The position numbers were made by a program, and so were the translations under genes. Positions 1-10,872 of a stretch of 64,000 nucleotides of DNA are shown one piece after another (position 1 is the stretch's first letter; each line of letters opens with the position of its first letter). This DNA is from Margaritispora aquatica (Eukaryota > Ascomycota > Leotiomycetes > Helotiales > Discinellaceae), in contig VJWN01000015.1 in the NCBI GenBank assembly GCA_007644065.1, positions 108,658-172,657 on the forward strand, read 5' to 3'. The notes beneath the pieces were generated by a model. The model was not told the origin of the DNA, made no database searches, and saw only the letters and a list, made by a program, of their open reading frames with translations.

Positions 1-456
1 ATCATCTTGAGATGGCATTGATATCCTCCAAAATAGACGGAGAACATCGACGAGATCAATCTGTGAGGTAAAGCCCACTTCTGACTCACATACAACTAGG
101 GATATCTATAAAGCTCTTCATTGTCCACCTCCCTTCCGCTGAGGAGGTATGAAGACTTTAATGTTTCTCGCCGACCTGTAGATGCTAAATCTAGGAATTT
201 AGACGAGTTCAACTTCACACCACTTAGTATACTCGAGTAAATACTTATATACCAGAAATTCACTTCTATACTCTTGGGAGCCTCTAAACTTCATCTTAAA
301 GATGAGTTCCAAACAGATTTTGCCATTATATCTGCCATCTTGTCTCGCGCATTTCATACAGCCTCATCCATAACACTTCACAGCTTCGCACAACTCTCTT
401 CTTTGACATGTCAACCTTCTCTTATTATACCAAAATCTGCAGCCTCTCGCAACACA

Positions 457-2151
457 ATGGAGCGTTTTAAGCAGTCAGAACAAAGTACGAGAATGGGTGA
501 TACCATCAAATCAATATCGCAGGTATCTCTCCAGCCACAAAACAAGAACACCAACAATAGAGACCATCCTCGTAGGTATACCTCTAGATTGCCATTGTCG
601 TCGTCTTTGTACGCATCTTCATCATCGAGTTCAGCGAAATCATTATCTTCTAGGAGAGTCGTAACATCACCATCCGCTCTCACATCTTCGCCCTCCAGAA
701 TAGCATCCACCACCTCCTCCTCCTCAGCACCACCTGGTCCATCACTAGCAGAGAGACTCCTCGGCCACGCCGCCTACTTCGAATCGAACGACCCTTTAAA
801 GCGCACAATATCCAAAAAAGCTCAGTTCCCAGCACCAGAGATAGTCCCACACACCGGGGAGTCTATACTTGAGATCATTACTGAGGAAGATATAATAGAC
901 CAGCTCGATACAATGGAAGCGCAATTCGGGCATGATCGAGATGTGCCACCAAAGCAGCAGCACCATTACGTCTATAAAATACCGACTTTGAAGCATCCTG
1001 GTCCTCCACCCACTGGTCCACTGCCATCACTTCCACGCCACGCAAAGCTCGATCGTACTTCCAAGAAGTCGATATTCCGATCTCATAGCTCAGCACACAG
1101 TGGTACAATGCCACCCATTCCAAGTCCTAGCCAACCGACCAAGCTCTCCCCATGGCATCTCACACAAGCGTTGGCTGAATCACCCACCCACCCAAATCCA
1201 AATGGTCCAGTTCTCTACTTCGAGCCACTCGCTCCACAACCTCTGTTCTCGCCCAACAAGGAGTCGAATCCATCCGCTCGAGAAATTGAGTTCTCTCCAC
1301 CACCGGCATTTGCACTCCCAACACCACCACCTACAGCACCTACAGCACCTCCAACACCTCCAACACCTCCAGCACCATCATCATCACCGACACCACCAAC
1401 ACCAATACTCAGATCCACACTCTCGCCAACCGAGCTCCCACGCCGAGGCCATGGCAAAACACGCGTGATTCTCGAGGCGGACGATCCGAATCCTCCCCTA
1501 GACGTGCGTGCGCCCGTGGATACCTCCAGTGGTCAACATGCCGGATACGAGGCGCCCATGGATTATGCAGCGTGGGAGTTAGGGCCAATTTCTATCGAGG
1601 AAGAAACACCAGTGGCGACTCCTGCGTTGAGGAAGAAGAAGTCCTTCTGGATTCGAGAGAAGGAGTCAAGAGAGGAAGGCACGACCAGCTCGGATGTCTG
1701 GCCCTCAACTTCTGCTTGTGCTTCTGCTTCCTCTTTGACGTATACGCTTCAGAAAAGGAAGAGCTTCTGGGGAGGGGGAACTAAGGGACTATTGAAGTTT
1801 AAGCGAGGCGGGACAGGAAAGGGGAAGGAGGTCGAGGAAGGTCGGAGAGCGGAGTTGCTGCGGGGTGGCGGGGCAGGTATGATGGTGAGTAAGGAAGGCA
1901 CGGCGAGAGAAGAACCTGACAGGGAAGGTACGAATGAGTTTGGTGAGGAGGAAAGAGAAGCGGAGTCACTTTTCCGCTGGGCGAGCGTCTTGCGACAGGA
2001 TAGGCGGGATGAGGAAGGAATATCGGGGGAAAGCGTGCGAGAAGGCGCGGGAATTGATGAGGGAGCCGCGATTGAGAAGACGCAGGTGTTTCGAAATGAG
2101 GCGATTGCTGTTAAGCGATATGATCGGTATGGGCAAGAGATACTGGAATGA
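457..2151 (+). CDS. Hypothetical Ser/Pro-rich low-complexity protein
   Basis: This is a single-exon open frame of 564 aa. The frame stays open upstream to about 274, but the first ATG is at 457, in the favourable context ACACAATGG, so I start there. The N-terminal half is rich in Ser, Thr and Pro, with a proline-rich stretch near residues 290-320 made of PTPP/APP-like repeats. The C-terminal third is charged and contains two similar short motifs, RKKKSFWIRE and QKRKSFWGGG. Their shared KKSFW/RKSFW core could be a repeated docking or phosphorylation motif. No catalytic domain, signal peptide or membrane segment is visible. The composition suggests an intrinsically disordered protein. I do not recognise the family. 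The length of the open frame and the repeated motif argue that it is real. Confidence 0.65.
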   Translation: MERFKQSEQSTRMGDTIKSISQVSLQPQNKNTNNRDHPRRYTSRLPLSSSLYASSSSSSAKSLSSRRVVTSPSALTSSPSRIASTTSSSSAPPGPSLAERLLGHAAYFESNDPLKRTISKKAQFPAPEIVPHTGESILEIITEEDIIDQLDTMEAQFGHDRDVPPKQQHHYVYKIPTLKHPGPPPTGPLPSLPRHAKLDRTSKKSIFRSHSSAHSGTMPPIPSPSQPTKLSPWHLTQALAESPTHPNPNGPVLYFEPLAPQPLFSPNKESNPSAREIEFSPPPAFALPTPPPTAPTAPPTPPTPPAPSSSPTPPTPILRSTLSPTELPRRGHGKTRVILEADDPNPPLDVRAPVDTSSGQHAGYEAPMDYAAWELGPISIEEETPVATPALRKKKSFWIREKESREEGTTSSDVWPSTSACASASSLTYTLQKRKSFWGGGTKGLLKFKRGGTGKGKEVEEGRRAELLRGGGAGMMVSKEGTAREEPDREGTNEFGEEEREAESLFRWASVLRQDRRDEEGISGESVREGAGIDEGAAIEKTQVFRNEAIAVKRYDRYGQEILE

Positions 2152-2808
2152 GCGAGGGTTTGTGGTGGGAAAGAAGGAAAAGGGGCCAGGTAGGGCGAGC
2201 AGCATACGTACATGCATGTTCGAAGGAGCTAGGAGTTAGGAGTTATGATAGGTTGATGAGAACAAAGAACGATTCGATTGTGATACCATGATACCCCAGA
2301 CAGAGAGCCAGTCGAGGCTTCTCTTTGTTGTGTCTTTTGTTTCTGATGAAATTTATATAAAATATATATAAAATTTGATGTTTGGAATTGATATTCTCGC
2401 TTAAACGTGAGATGATGAAAGACGGGGGGAAAAAAGAACAGGAAAATAAAGATGAATTAAAGGGAAATTTAATTGTTTGAATCTGCAATTCAGAACAACG
2501 GCTTCTAAAATCTATCAATCACGAACATTTATGGTATCCAACTTTGGAATATCATGTTTTGAGGAGTTCAATTACACAAGTCTCGATCCACAAATTTCAT
2601 CTCTTTTGATTCGTAAGTGTCCATTCCACGTAAAACCATCATCCAAATGGTTATAAACACAACCAAGTACCGCTGGGTATCATGTAAGCAGTCCATGACG
2701 TGGGCTGGAAGGAAACCCATCCAGTCCAGCTTCCATGCAAATTGAATCTCACTTTTAACGCCATGTTTTTCGACCAAAACCCCGCCACCAAAACATTTCC
2801 AATACATC
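2152..2808. other. Intergenic region, convergent 3' ends
   Basis: The hypothetical gene on the plus strand and the OXR1 gene on the minus strand converge here. The stretch is AT-rich around 2340-2480, as expected of 3' UTR and polyadenylation sequence. I see no gene in it. Confidence 0.5.
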
Positions 2809-3913
2809 TCATGAGTAATTGCCAATACTCCAAAGTTCCACGCCCATAATATCAAATTTTTGTCCCTCTTCACTCAGAGGCTCGTTACCAAAAGTCAAAC
2901 AATGAGAACTTATGCCACGCTCAAAGTTATCATCAAGCCATAATCCATAATGCCCATCACCACCTCCCACACTCAAGAACGTAGTCTCACACTGCATCAG
3001 ATAGTCATTGACACCCGAGTATGGAAATGCTTTGAATCGTATGCGTTCTGGTGTCGAGACGCCAGAAGCGAAGGACAGTGTGTTTGGCGTAGGTGGAGCT
3101 AGAGAAGCAGTGGGAGATGCTAAAGAGCCAAGATTCTGGGACTGAGAATGATTAGTGGTTGGAGAAAGAGCTCTCGGTGTTGAGCCTCGCGTTCCTATTG
3201 TGGTACTGCGTACTAAATTCGAGGTATCTGCGGAGGGTGGAGGAGGTAGATTGGCGAGATTTATGTTGGAGGCGCTTAGTATTGAAGAACGCCAAAGGAA
3301 ACATTCACCTGTGCCGAAGTAGTGTGGAGATGGATGTGGTGCTTCTGTTAAGTATGCCCCAAAGACCTATACCAAAATTAGCTATGGTCTCGTTGACTTG
3401 CAATTTATGACTTACACCGCCGTCTCCATCTTTCACGACGAGCACAAAGCCATTCCGCAGACCTCGCAACTCGTCGCATTTCTTGTATAGGGTACCTAAA
3501 CTCACTCCATCCTGCTCAAGACTGTAAACCAGATTCCATTCCTCACAAAGTTGAAGTCTCGGCGGAACTAATAGCCTAATTTCCTCCGCCAATATCTTTG
3601 TGAGTAGCTTCGCACTGGGAGGTGTAGAGGCATCCCAACCTCTCAAAGATACTGGATAGAGAGGAGGGGGTTGAAAGGGTGAAGCATGGCGGTAAGGAGG
3701 AGTATAAACACCGTCGAATCCATTGGAGTGCGGGGGATACGCAGGAGAGTGTATGGGCGAGTTTGACTTGGATCCTGAGGTTGGTTCCGTGGAAAATCTT
3801 CGCAGAAGTCCTGAGACTGCAGATGATACTGTGCTAGGCATAGCCCACGATGCTGAAAGTGACTGGGGCGGGGTGTTGTTTCTTGAGCGAGTATCCCAAT
3901 CTCTTGAAGCCAT
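2809..3913 (-). CDS. OXR1: TLD-domain oxidation resistance protein (OXR1-like)
   Basis: Model: complement(join(2809..3366,3416..3913)), 351 aa. The 49-bp intron (3367-3415) has donor GTAAGT, branch GCTAAT and acceptor TATAG, and it interrupts the frame at a Gly-Val pair. The first ~100 residues are Ser/Pro-rich. The TLD domain begins near residue 110 (LLVPPRLQLCEEWNLVYSLE). It continues over the junction into FGAYL, then FGTGECFLW, and ends with CLTFGNEPLSEEGQKFDIMG and VELW at the extreme C-terminus, as usual in this family. A Ser/Thr/Pro-rich insertion splits the domain after FLWRSS, as is common in fungal members. TLD proteins protect against oxidative damage and bind the V-ATPase; that role is family knowledge. 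The gene is divergent from the GPI-protein gene at 4693. Confidence 0.93.
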
Positions 3914-4692
3914 GGCTTTCGTGCTCAGCAGAATCTGAGGGGATTCGCTCTGAAATGTTGGTAGGGTTCTTGAATTTGACAGTATTTTTGTGTTCTAGGG
4001 ACTTCTCTTAAATGTAGTAGTCTTGGTGATGTTGTCGTGTGCTTAGGAGTGCTGTTAGTAATCTGGGTCGTGTCTGCCGGGACTTGGGAATGTTACGTCG
4101 TGGTCTGATGTTGGGTTCCTGGCAAGGCAAGAAATGTGGCAAGTGAGAATTGGACCGAGGTTTGATTGGTAGAGAACTGTCAAGCCTCTTGATGTGGCGC
4201 AAGGCTGGGACTTGGCTGAAAATGCTTGTGGCGATCTCTTTACTTTTTTGGTCAATAAATGTCGCGTGAGCTTTGTAGATTCCCTGAATTGTGAATGTTT
4301 TGAAAGAGGATCATATGATGGAGTCGTCAGATATGTTTGGAGAATTCTCAAGGGATATAGAGAACGCTTCATATAAATTGTTCTTCCTCGAATTACCTAA
4401 GGTAGTCCTTCTATTTTGGGAGATTGAGGATGCATCATCACGTGGTGATAACAGCGCCACTTTGCCTTATCCAAAAGTTTATAGCGGGCCTACCTTATTT
4501 GACCAAAATCTCCCTGAGCTAGCAAGCCGTCAGCAAGAAATACGAGCTGCAGTGACAAACTTAGTTTGCCTCTCAACACTCCAGGTATTTATTGAATCTG
4601 CCTTCTCTCTTGTGCTCATTCTAATTTCTCAAACAGCTCATCACTCTCGTTCAGTCTCTCTTTTACTTTCGTTCAAACAAACTCAATTCAAA
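3914..4692. promoter_or_regulatory. Divergent intergenic region between OXR1-like and GPI-protein genes
   Basis: These 779 bp separate two genes transcribed away from each other, so both promoters must lie here. A TATA-like TATTTAT sits at about 4586, roughly 100 nt upstream of the ATG at 4693. The open frame upstream of 4693 is fortuitous, because no signal peptide or domain precedes that ATG. Confidence 0.5.
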
Positions 4693-5583
4693 ATGGTTGC
4701 CTCTGTCAAGCAGATCACAGCACTGGTCCTATCCAGCACCACCCTTACACTCGCTTTCAGCAAGATCTCTGTCCCCTCGACCATCACCGCAGATGTGAGC
4801 GCGCAGATCAAGCTCACTGCTTCATCTTTCGATGCGCAATTCGATTCCTACCGCGTATACCTCGCAATGACTCCTCCTGGCTGGGGCACTGGACCGGCGT
4901 GCTACCTTGTCAATTCATCCTCAACTTCAACTGTCGATTTCAACGTCGCAATTCCAGCTTCAGTCGGTCCTGCTGGTTCGAAATACTACTCAATCTCAAT
5001 CAAAGAATTCAACTCCAATCCAAACGCAGAGTCCAGCTCATCCGGCTATTCGTATAGCTCCAACTTCAATTTCGTGGGTGGGACGGGAAGTTGGTCGACT
5101 TATGAGACAACGGGTCATTCGGTATCGGATGCAGATACTCTTCCATGCTCAGCATACGCTTGTGCGAGAAATTGCAGCCAGGCATACTATCCTGCAGATG
5201 TGGCAGATACGGACGACGAGACAGCGTACAAGGCAGCATATGAGTGTGTTGGTAGATGCCCCGGGGTCGTTCAAGAGCCTTGGGATGAGCTTGTTGGCGA
5301 GACAGTCACTACCCAAGGGGCTGTAGGTGGTACCTCTTCAGTCACACTTTCTGCGGCATCGAGGACCTCTTCCGGCGTCACTGCGACTGGTACTGGATCT
5401 GCTGCTCAAAGCACTGTCACGTCGAATGCTTCAAGAACTTCCTCTGGCACAGGCACAGCCGCTGCGAACACTGCAAGCTCCACCACATCTTCTTCCACAA
5501 CCACGCCTACAAACGCCAGTGTTCAGGTGAAGGCCGGTTATATGCTCGCATTCGTTGCTGGCGTATTTGCGCTCGTCTTCTGA
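4693..5583 (+). CDS. GPI-anchored cell-wall protein with Kre9/Knh1-like N-terminal domain
   Basis: This is a 296-aa single-exon protein. I start at 4693 because this Met begins a typical signal peptide (MVASVKQITALVLSSTTLTL), with TTCAAAATGG around it. Residues ~20-130 look like the Ig-like Kre9/Knh1 N-terminal domain: FSKISVPSTITADVSAQIKL, then a YRVYLAMTPPGWGTGPACYLV-like strand region. A Cys-rich segment follows (LPCSAYACARNCSQAYYPAD and a later CVGRCPG). After that comes a long Ser/Thr/Ala/Gly stalk and a hydrophobic tail (GYMLAFVAGVFALVF) ending at the stop, as in a GPI-anchoring signal. The omega site is probably in the preceding Thr/Asn/Ala/Ser stretch. The likely location is the plasma membrane or cell wall. 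The Kre9-like assignment is by fold pattern and is less sure than the GPI architecture. Confidence 0.85.
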   Translation: MVASVKQITALVLSSTTLTLAFSKISVPSTITADVSAQIKLTASSFDAQFDSYRVYLAMTPPGWGTGPACYLVNSSSTSTVDFNVAIPASVGPAGSKYYSISIKEFNSNPNAESSSSGYSYSSNFNFVGGTGSWSTYETTGHSVSDADTLPCSAYACARNCSQAYYPADVADTDDETAYKAAYECVGRCPGVVQEPWDELVGETVTTQGAVGGTSSVTLSAASRTSSGVTATGTGSAAQSTVTSNASRTSSGTGTAAANTASSTTSSSTTTPTNASVQVKAGYMLAFVAGVFALVF

Positions 5584-7061
5584 GTGTTGCATGATAGGGT
5601 TAACCATAATGTAATATACTGTTCTATGCCGTCTCCTATGTCTTTGAGATACCTTGTTCCCAGACATTTTGAACTACACTCAATTTAAAAGCAGTAATCA
5701 CCGACCTCCTAGCTCAATCCATTCACTGAACCGCAACCCCAAAACTCACTCACCTCTTTCGCAAATACTACAGTAAGATAAACCATCTCTCTCGTAACCA
5801 CTCACCCCAGCTCCCTCTTCCTCTCACTGTATCGCTTCGAGGCTGCCCTTACTCTGCATTCAACTTTTTAGTATGTCCTCCACACCGGAGCAACGATTCT
5901 CTACTCTTAAATCTTCTTGTGACGGTAAACAGCCATGCGGGGCGTGTCCTATTTGACATAGTAAATGTGTGCTGCGACAGCTGGGCTACACTATTCGTAA
6001 TTGGATCGGAAGAGAGGTCCTATTGTCGGGCATCTGCGCATGCGACATCGTATGTAGAGGCTACTTTGGTGGGGTGGAGTCCGTACTAATTTGTATTCGC
6101 GGATTGAGGGCATGATGTTGAGATGGAGCTTGGAATTGGTGGGGTAGGATCAAGACGAGTGGTGGTTTCAACCTCGGAGGAGCTGAGGACAGAGGAGTGG
6201 CTTCGACAGTAGAAAATGATTGGGCGTAGTCTATGTCCTGAGTGCTTCCCTATATAAGGTCAATTATAGTATCAGATTGCAATTTCTCTGTTCTCATATG
6301 AGGTCTGGTGTCCAACTGTGTCTCGGTAGGTCCCGTCAACTTCGCTTCACTACATCGATGTCCTTGACATCCTCGAATAGAACCTCATTATTAGGTATGA
6401 TTCGATGTCGTCGAAAATCATACTAGCCCTTAAGCACAAATACCAAATACAACCTCAAGGTCCTAGACTGACTACTCAGGCGTTGAGAGGGGGTTCGGTT
6501 TCTAATATCCCGACGGCTGGCTCAAGATATTTTATCTTGCTCAAACTCATATCTCCCGTGCAGGATTTTCCTAATGTTTTTGCTTCTGTCTGACATTATT
6601 GATGGTTCATAGGTGCGGGGAAGCTATCATGGTCAGCAAAAAGCAAAAGCTATCATGCTGTACCAATAGCGCGTCCTGGAGACAACATTCTTTTTCTCGG
6701 TTGCGAAGTCGCTCTGCGCATGCGACGCCCTATGGGAACACAAGAACTTGGTCGAAATGTTCAATGAGGGAGCTTCAATTACCGTTTATATAAACAGATC
6801 TGGAACAATAAGTAGCATGAGCATATGAGCATACTATTGCGACTTGCGATCATCCAGAAAATTATACATGGTCAGCAAGAACAAAGACACTGTCTATATA
6901 CTTTGTCAATTCTGCAGCGCAACATGCGCGAGATCCCGCTACTGTCAAGATACGCCACCATGCAGGATTCAGTCCAGATGGCACGCCTGATGTCTTTGGT
7001 TGAAAGTAGCACCTCAGGTGTTACGAAAATAAGTGGGCAAGGAAAACTCTTATAGATGGAG
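5584..7061. other. Intergenic region, ~1.5 kb, with a possible gene relic
   Basis: No intact gene is visible. A short Zn2Cys6-like remnant starts at 5873 (listed separately). A 14-mer TCTGCGCATGCGAC occurs near both 6029 and 6713, and ATGGTCAGCAA occurs near 6630 and 6870, hinting at small local duplications. The remainder is broken by stops in all frames. Confidence 0.4.
5873..5956 (+). pseudogene. Possible relic of a Zn2Cys6 transcription factor N-terminus
   Basis: From the ATG at 5873 the frame reads about 27 codons to a TGA at 5954. It includes CDGKQPCGACPI, and beyond the stop, in the same frame, HSKCVL. The spacing Cys-Asp-Gly-x-x-Pro-Cys-x-x-Cys-x6-Cys (counting through the stop) matches the second half of a fungal Zn2Cys6 binuclear cluster. 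The first half (Cys-x2-Cys-x6 with basic residues) is absent. I read it as a decayed or truncated regulator gene. It is short, so chance resemblance remains possible. Confidence 0.3.
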
Positions 7062-7068
7062 TATAAAA
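7062..7068 (+). promoter_or_regulatory. TATA box candidate for the Dal5-type permease
   Basis: TATAAAA lies 58 nt upstream of the ATG at 7126, a spacing suited to a short 5' UTR. It is the only strong TATA element close to this start. Confidence 0.5.
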
Positions 7069-7125
7069 CCTAGGTTCCCACCAAATCTGCACGGGACGAA
7101 CCGCATAACTCACCTTGCCCACAAT

Positions 7126-8789
7126 ATGACTGCCCAAACAGAACTTAACGAGAAGGGAGGCGAGTCCACTCAAGATGTCTCCGGAACCGAGGATAACGTT
7201 CGATATACCAAGAACGAAGACGGTGATATAGCTGCAGCTATTGTGGGGGACCATGCCCATGCTATTGACCCCGCCATGGAGGCCAGAGTTCTGCGCAAAA
7301 TTGATTGGTACCTGATACCTACCATGTCCATAGGATATGGTTTGGTGTACTATGACAAGGTATCGTAACACGATCTCCTAGCTTCCGTATGCACGTCAAC
7401 TAATTCATTCCAGGCTATCCTTGGAGCTGCTGTACTGTTCGGTATGACCGGTGATTTGAAGCTCACGCATATCGACTTTTCAACTAAGCCACCATCAAAC
7501 GATACTTCTCGGCTAAGTTGGGCGACATCCATGTTCTACTTTGGCATGCTGGCCGGACTCTTTCCCATGGCTCTTACCCTGCAAAGGTTCAACATGGGTC
7601 GTATCCTCGGTGGTGTCGTATGCTTCTGGGCCTTAGTGTGCATGCTCACTGCCGCAGTCACTACATGGCAAGGTCTCTATGCACAGCGCTTCTTCTTGGG
7701 TTTTGTCGAGAGTGTTGTACCAACTGGCTTCATGGCCATCATCAGCTCTTTCTACACTCAAAAGGAGCAAGCCTTCCGACAGTCTTGGTGGTTCTCTGCT
7801 ACCGGCGTATTCACCATTATTGGTGGAGCTTTGAATTATGGCTTTGGACAAATCAAAGGTGGCGATCTCAAACGTTGGCAGTACATCTACCTCCTTGCTG
7901 GCTCGCTTACCTTTTTGTACGGTATCGTTTGCTTCGCTTTCCCGGATTCACCTGTCTCAGCATGGTTCTTAACCAAGGAGGAACGTGTCGTCGCTATCGA
8001 ACGCCTGAGAGCTGGACAGACAGGTGTGAGATGTACCAAATTCAAATGGTCACAAGTCAAGGAGGGAGCATTGGATATCAAAGTCTGGCTCGTAGCGTTG
8101 ATGATGGCTTCGGCATATACAGTCAATGGTGCAGTTAGCGGCTTTGGTCCTCTCATCGTCACGACCTTTGGATACTCAACCAAGGAAGCAATTCTTTTCC
8201 AATTTCCACTTGGAGGAATTTGCTTCATCTTCATCCTCCTCACCGGTTTCCTCTCGTCTCGCATCCCAAACATCCGCATCATCCTCCTGGTATTGTGCTG
8301 TCTTCCTGTCATGGCGGGCTTCATCATAATCTGGAAGAGCGCATGGCCACTCCACGCAGCAGCTCCACTCATCGGCTATGCACTTATTGGATTCTTCGGA
8401 CCAGTTGTGTCTCTTACCATCACTATTGGAATTGCCAACGTAGCGGGACAGACAAAGAAGTTCTTTACTGCCGCTGTTATCTTTGTTGCTTATTGTGTGG
8501 GCAACATTGTAGGGCCACTTATGATCAGATCTCAGACGAAACCGAAGCATTATCCTGCTTTGTGGTTGGGCTTGCTTATTTGGTGAGTTGAACTTATCTT
8601 TACAAGTGATGTATACTGACTGGTTGTAGTTATTGCATTACAGTCACTTCGGCTGTGCTGCTGTACTTTATTCTTGCTAGGGAGAATAAGAAGAGAGCTG
8701 CAATGCAATTGAATGATGTTGATAGAGACAAGATGGCATTCCAAGATCTTACGGATAAGGAGAATCCTTATTTCACTTATGTGCTTTAG
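7126..8789 (+). CDS. MFS transporter, anion:cation symporter (Dal5/allantoate permease-like) family
   Basis: Model: join(7126..7359,7414..8582,8630..8789), 520 aa. Intron 1 (54 bp) runs GTATCG to CATTCCAG with branch CTAAT. Intron 2 (47 bp) starts GTGAGT and ends TTGTAG, and splicing converts LLIW-stop into LLICYCITVTSAVLLYF, restoring the last helix. A cytosolic acidic N-terminus ends in RKIDWYLIP, the usual ACS-family lead into TM1. About 12 hydrophobic segments follow, with a central loop containing FPDSP and EER. The tail (ENPYFTYVL) matches the family's common C-terminal F-x-Y pattern. Family members carry allantoate, ureidosuccinate, dipeptides, nicotinate or other organic anions across the plasma membrane. 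The substrate here is unknown. Neighbours give no firm clue. Confidence 0.92.
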
Positions 8790-9461
8790 ATTCGAGGACT
8801 TAATATGGGGCACACAAATGACGGAGAGTGCTGGCGAACAATGTTTACGATTACTCGACTTGCAATAATTGATTAATGTGGTATGCAGGAGTGCTTTAAT
8901 AATAGTACATAGTCACAATATATATTGAACCTTAGTGTCTTTGATAATCAATACTCGTGTCAAGGGGTACTACTATCATAGCCGGACCTATTCACCTCGG
9001 CACAGAACTCATGCACATAAAAAGGTCAATGTCGTACCCCTCTACGATAACAAATCTTTACTCAAACTCATATCCTGTAACACACCGATTGACAAAACAC
9101 CATCAACTTCGGGCAAGCCGCATCTCAACAGAAGGGTGCATCCCAGACGAAGCCCGACACAACTCCAATAAACATTGCCACTGGACGCGGAGGAGCCTCC
9201 CGAAGCAGCAACCAGGCTCCGCGGCGGACATACCGAGGCACACACACCTAACCTTAACCGCGATTCAAGCATCCAAGCCGCTCAACTCGCCGACGAAGGG
9301 GTTTCAACAACCACGGAACACGCAACATATGACGCTTGATTATCCTCGCAATTGTGGATTGACTTTGCATTGTTGGTAATCTGTATCAAAGAATCTTCCC
9401 GTCCCCATTTCTTCGGCCTCTCCATCCATCCATCTCCATATCCACTCCCCAAACCACCGTA
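8790..9461. other. Intergenic region, no gene seen
   Basis: This is 3' sequence of the permease gene and the upstream region of the oxidoreductase. Short open frames here carry no recognisable protein signal. Confidence 0.4.
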
Positions 9462-9467
9462 TATAAA
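9462..9467 (+). promoter_or_regulatory. TATA box candidate for the oxidoreductase
   Basis: TATAAA (within GTATATAAAGG) lies 34 nt upstream of the ATG at 9496 and 52 nt upstream of the ATG at 9514. A transcription start 25-35 nt downstream would fall at or beyond the first ATG. This favours translation from 9514. Confidence 0.5.
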
Positions 9468-9513
9468 GGTCTCTCGACCGGCAAACAGAGTGAAGATGAG
9501 ACAACGCAATATC

Positions 9514-10872
9514 ATGGCTCAATCTACATACCAATCCGTGGTGCTGGCTCAACGCCCAAAGGCCCTCATTGTGCCTGGCGAGACCTTTACGATCAAGGAT
9601 GTCCCGATGATTTCAGAGAAGGATTTGAAGGAAGGGCAGGTGCTCGTTGAGGCGAATTACCTATCTCTCGACCCTGCGATGAGAGGATGGCTTAACGGTA
9701 CGTACCTACTTTCGCTTTACCATCAAAATACACATGCACGTGACTAACATCCTCTCTTCCTGTCTAGACACAAGATCCTACCTCCCACCCGTCCAAATTG
9801 GCGCCATTATGCGTGGTGCCGCGATTGGCAAAGTCATCTCCAGTAAATCTTCCAAGTTCGTGCCGGGCGCCTTCGTAACCTGCCTGATGGGCTGGACCGA
9901 GTTGGCCATCATGTCCGAGAAGGAAGTCACTCCGCTCGACGTCCCTGCCGGAGGCAGAGTCACCGATGCTATGGGCGTGCTGGGCATGACGGGCCTGACG
10001 GCGTATTTCGGCATCTTGGATATTGGACAGGTCAAGAAGGGCGATTTTGTGGTTGTATCTGGAGCGGCGGGAGCGACGGGAAGTGTGGTTTGTCAGATTG
10101 CTAAGTTGAAGGGGGCGAAGGTTTTGGGACTCGCGGGGAGTGCGGATAAGGTTGAGTGGTTGAAGGAGTTGGGATGTGATGGTATGTTTTGCTGTTCTTC
10201 ACTCTCCTCTGACATATTCCCCGAAAACGAAGAAATTAAGCGAATGACCTGATGACTATAGATGCGCTGAACTATAAAGATGCGGACTTCGCAAAGCAGT
10301 TTAAGGAGAAAACTGCAGATCTTATTGACGTGTTCTTCGACAATGTTGGAGGTGAAATTCTGGAGTTGGCATTAAGTAGGGCAAAGGCGCATGCTAGATT
10401 TGTGATGTGTGGTGGTGAGTTATTCGAGTCGAGAAATCCAAAAACGTGGGCTAATGAACTATAGCTATTAGCCAGTATAACTCGGCAAAACCTGTTGGAC
10501 CAAAGAACATCTCAATGGTGATTGCGATGAGGATTAAGTAAGTTCGGACTTCCTTAAATCCGCATAGTTTAAGTTTCTAATAAGAGTAAAGGATGCAAGG
10601 ATTTATCGTCATGGATTACGCAAATCGTTATGCTGAGGGACGAAAAGATCTCATGCAGTGGCTTGTAGAGGGCAAGATCCAAAGGAAAGAGACGATCGTC
10701 AAGGGAGGATTGAAGGCTGCTGAGCAAGCACTTGTTGATTTGTATAATGGCATGAATACTGGTATGTTGTCTCGCTATATGTTCGCAAACACGTGTACTA
10801 ATGTCTGACATAGGTAAACTCCTTGTTGAAGTCAAGGCACCAGAGGGAGAGGGTTCAGATTCAAAGCTTTAG
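9514..10872 (+). CDS. NADP-dependent medium-chain reductase, PTGR/leukotriene B4 dehydrogenase-like (zinc-independent)
   Basis: Model: join(9514..9697,9768..10181,10262..10414,10465..10537,10592..10761,10814..10872), 350 aa. It has five introns of 50-80 bp, all GT-AG and all needed to keep frame. The in-frame ATG at 9496 would add six residues; the TATA position favours 9514. The N-terminal substrate domain contains the family landmark LSLDPAMRGWL. The Rossmann nucleotide-binding loop reads SGAAGATGSVVCQIAK near residue 155-170, followed by GLAGS. Later come DVFFDNVGGE, FVMCGAISQYN and MQGFIVMDY, all typical of the PTGR/alkenal double-bond reductase group. The catalytic-zinc ligands of alcohol dehydrogenases are absent. 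The expected reaction is NADPH-dependent reduction of alpha,beta-unsaturated carbonyls in the cytosol. The physiological substrate is not determinable. Confidence 0.92.

Noticed and set aside
274..456. N-terminal extension of the first gene from 274
   Set aside because: It would need a TTG start; the first ATG in this frame is at 457.
4291..4692. N-terminal extension of the GPI protein
   Set aside because: No ATG-led signal peptide occurs in it, while the Met at 4693 starts a perfect one.
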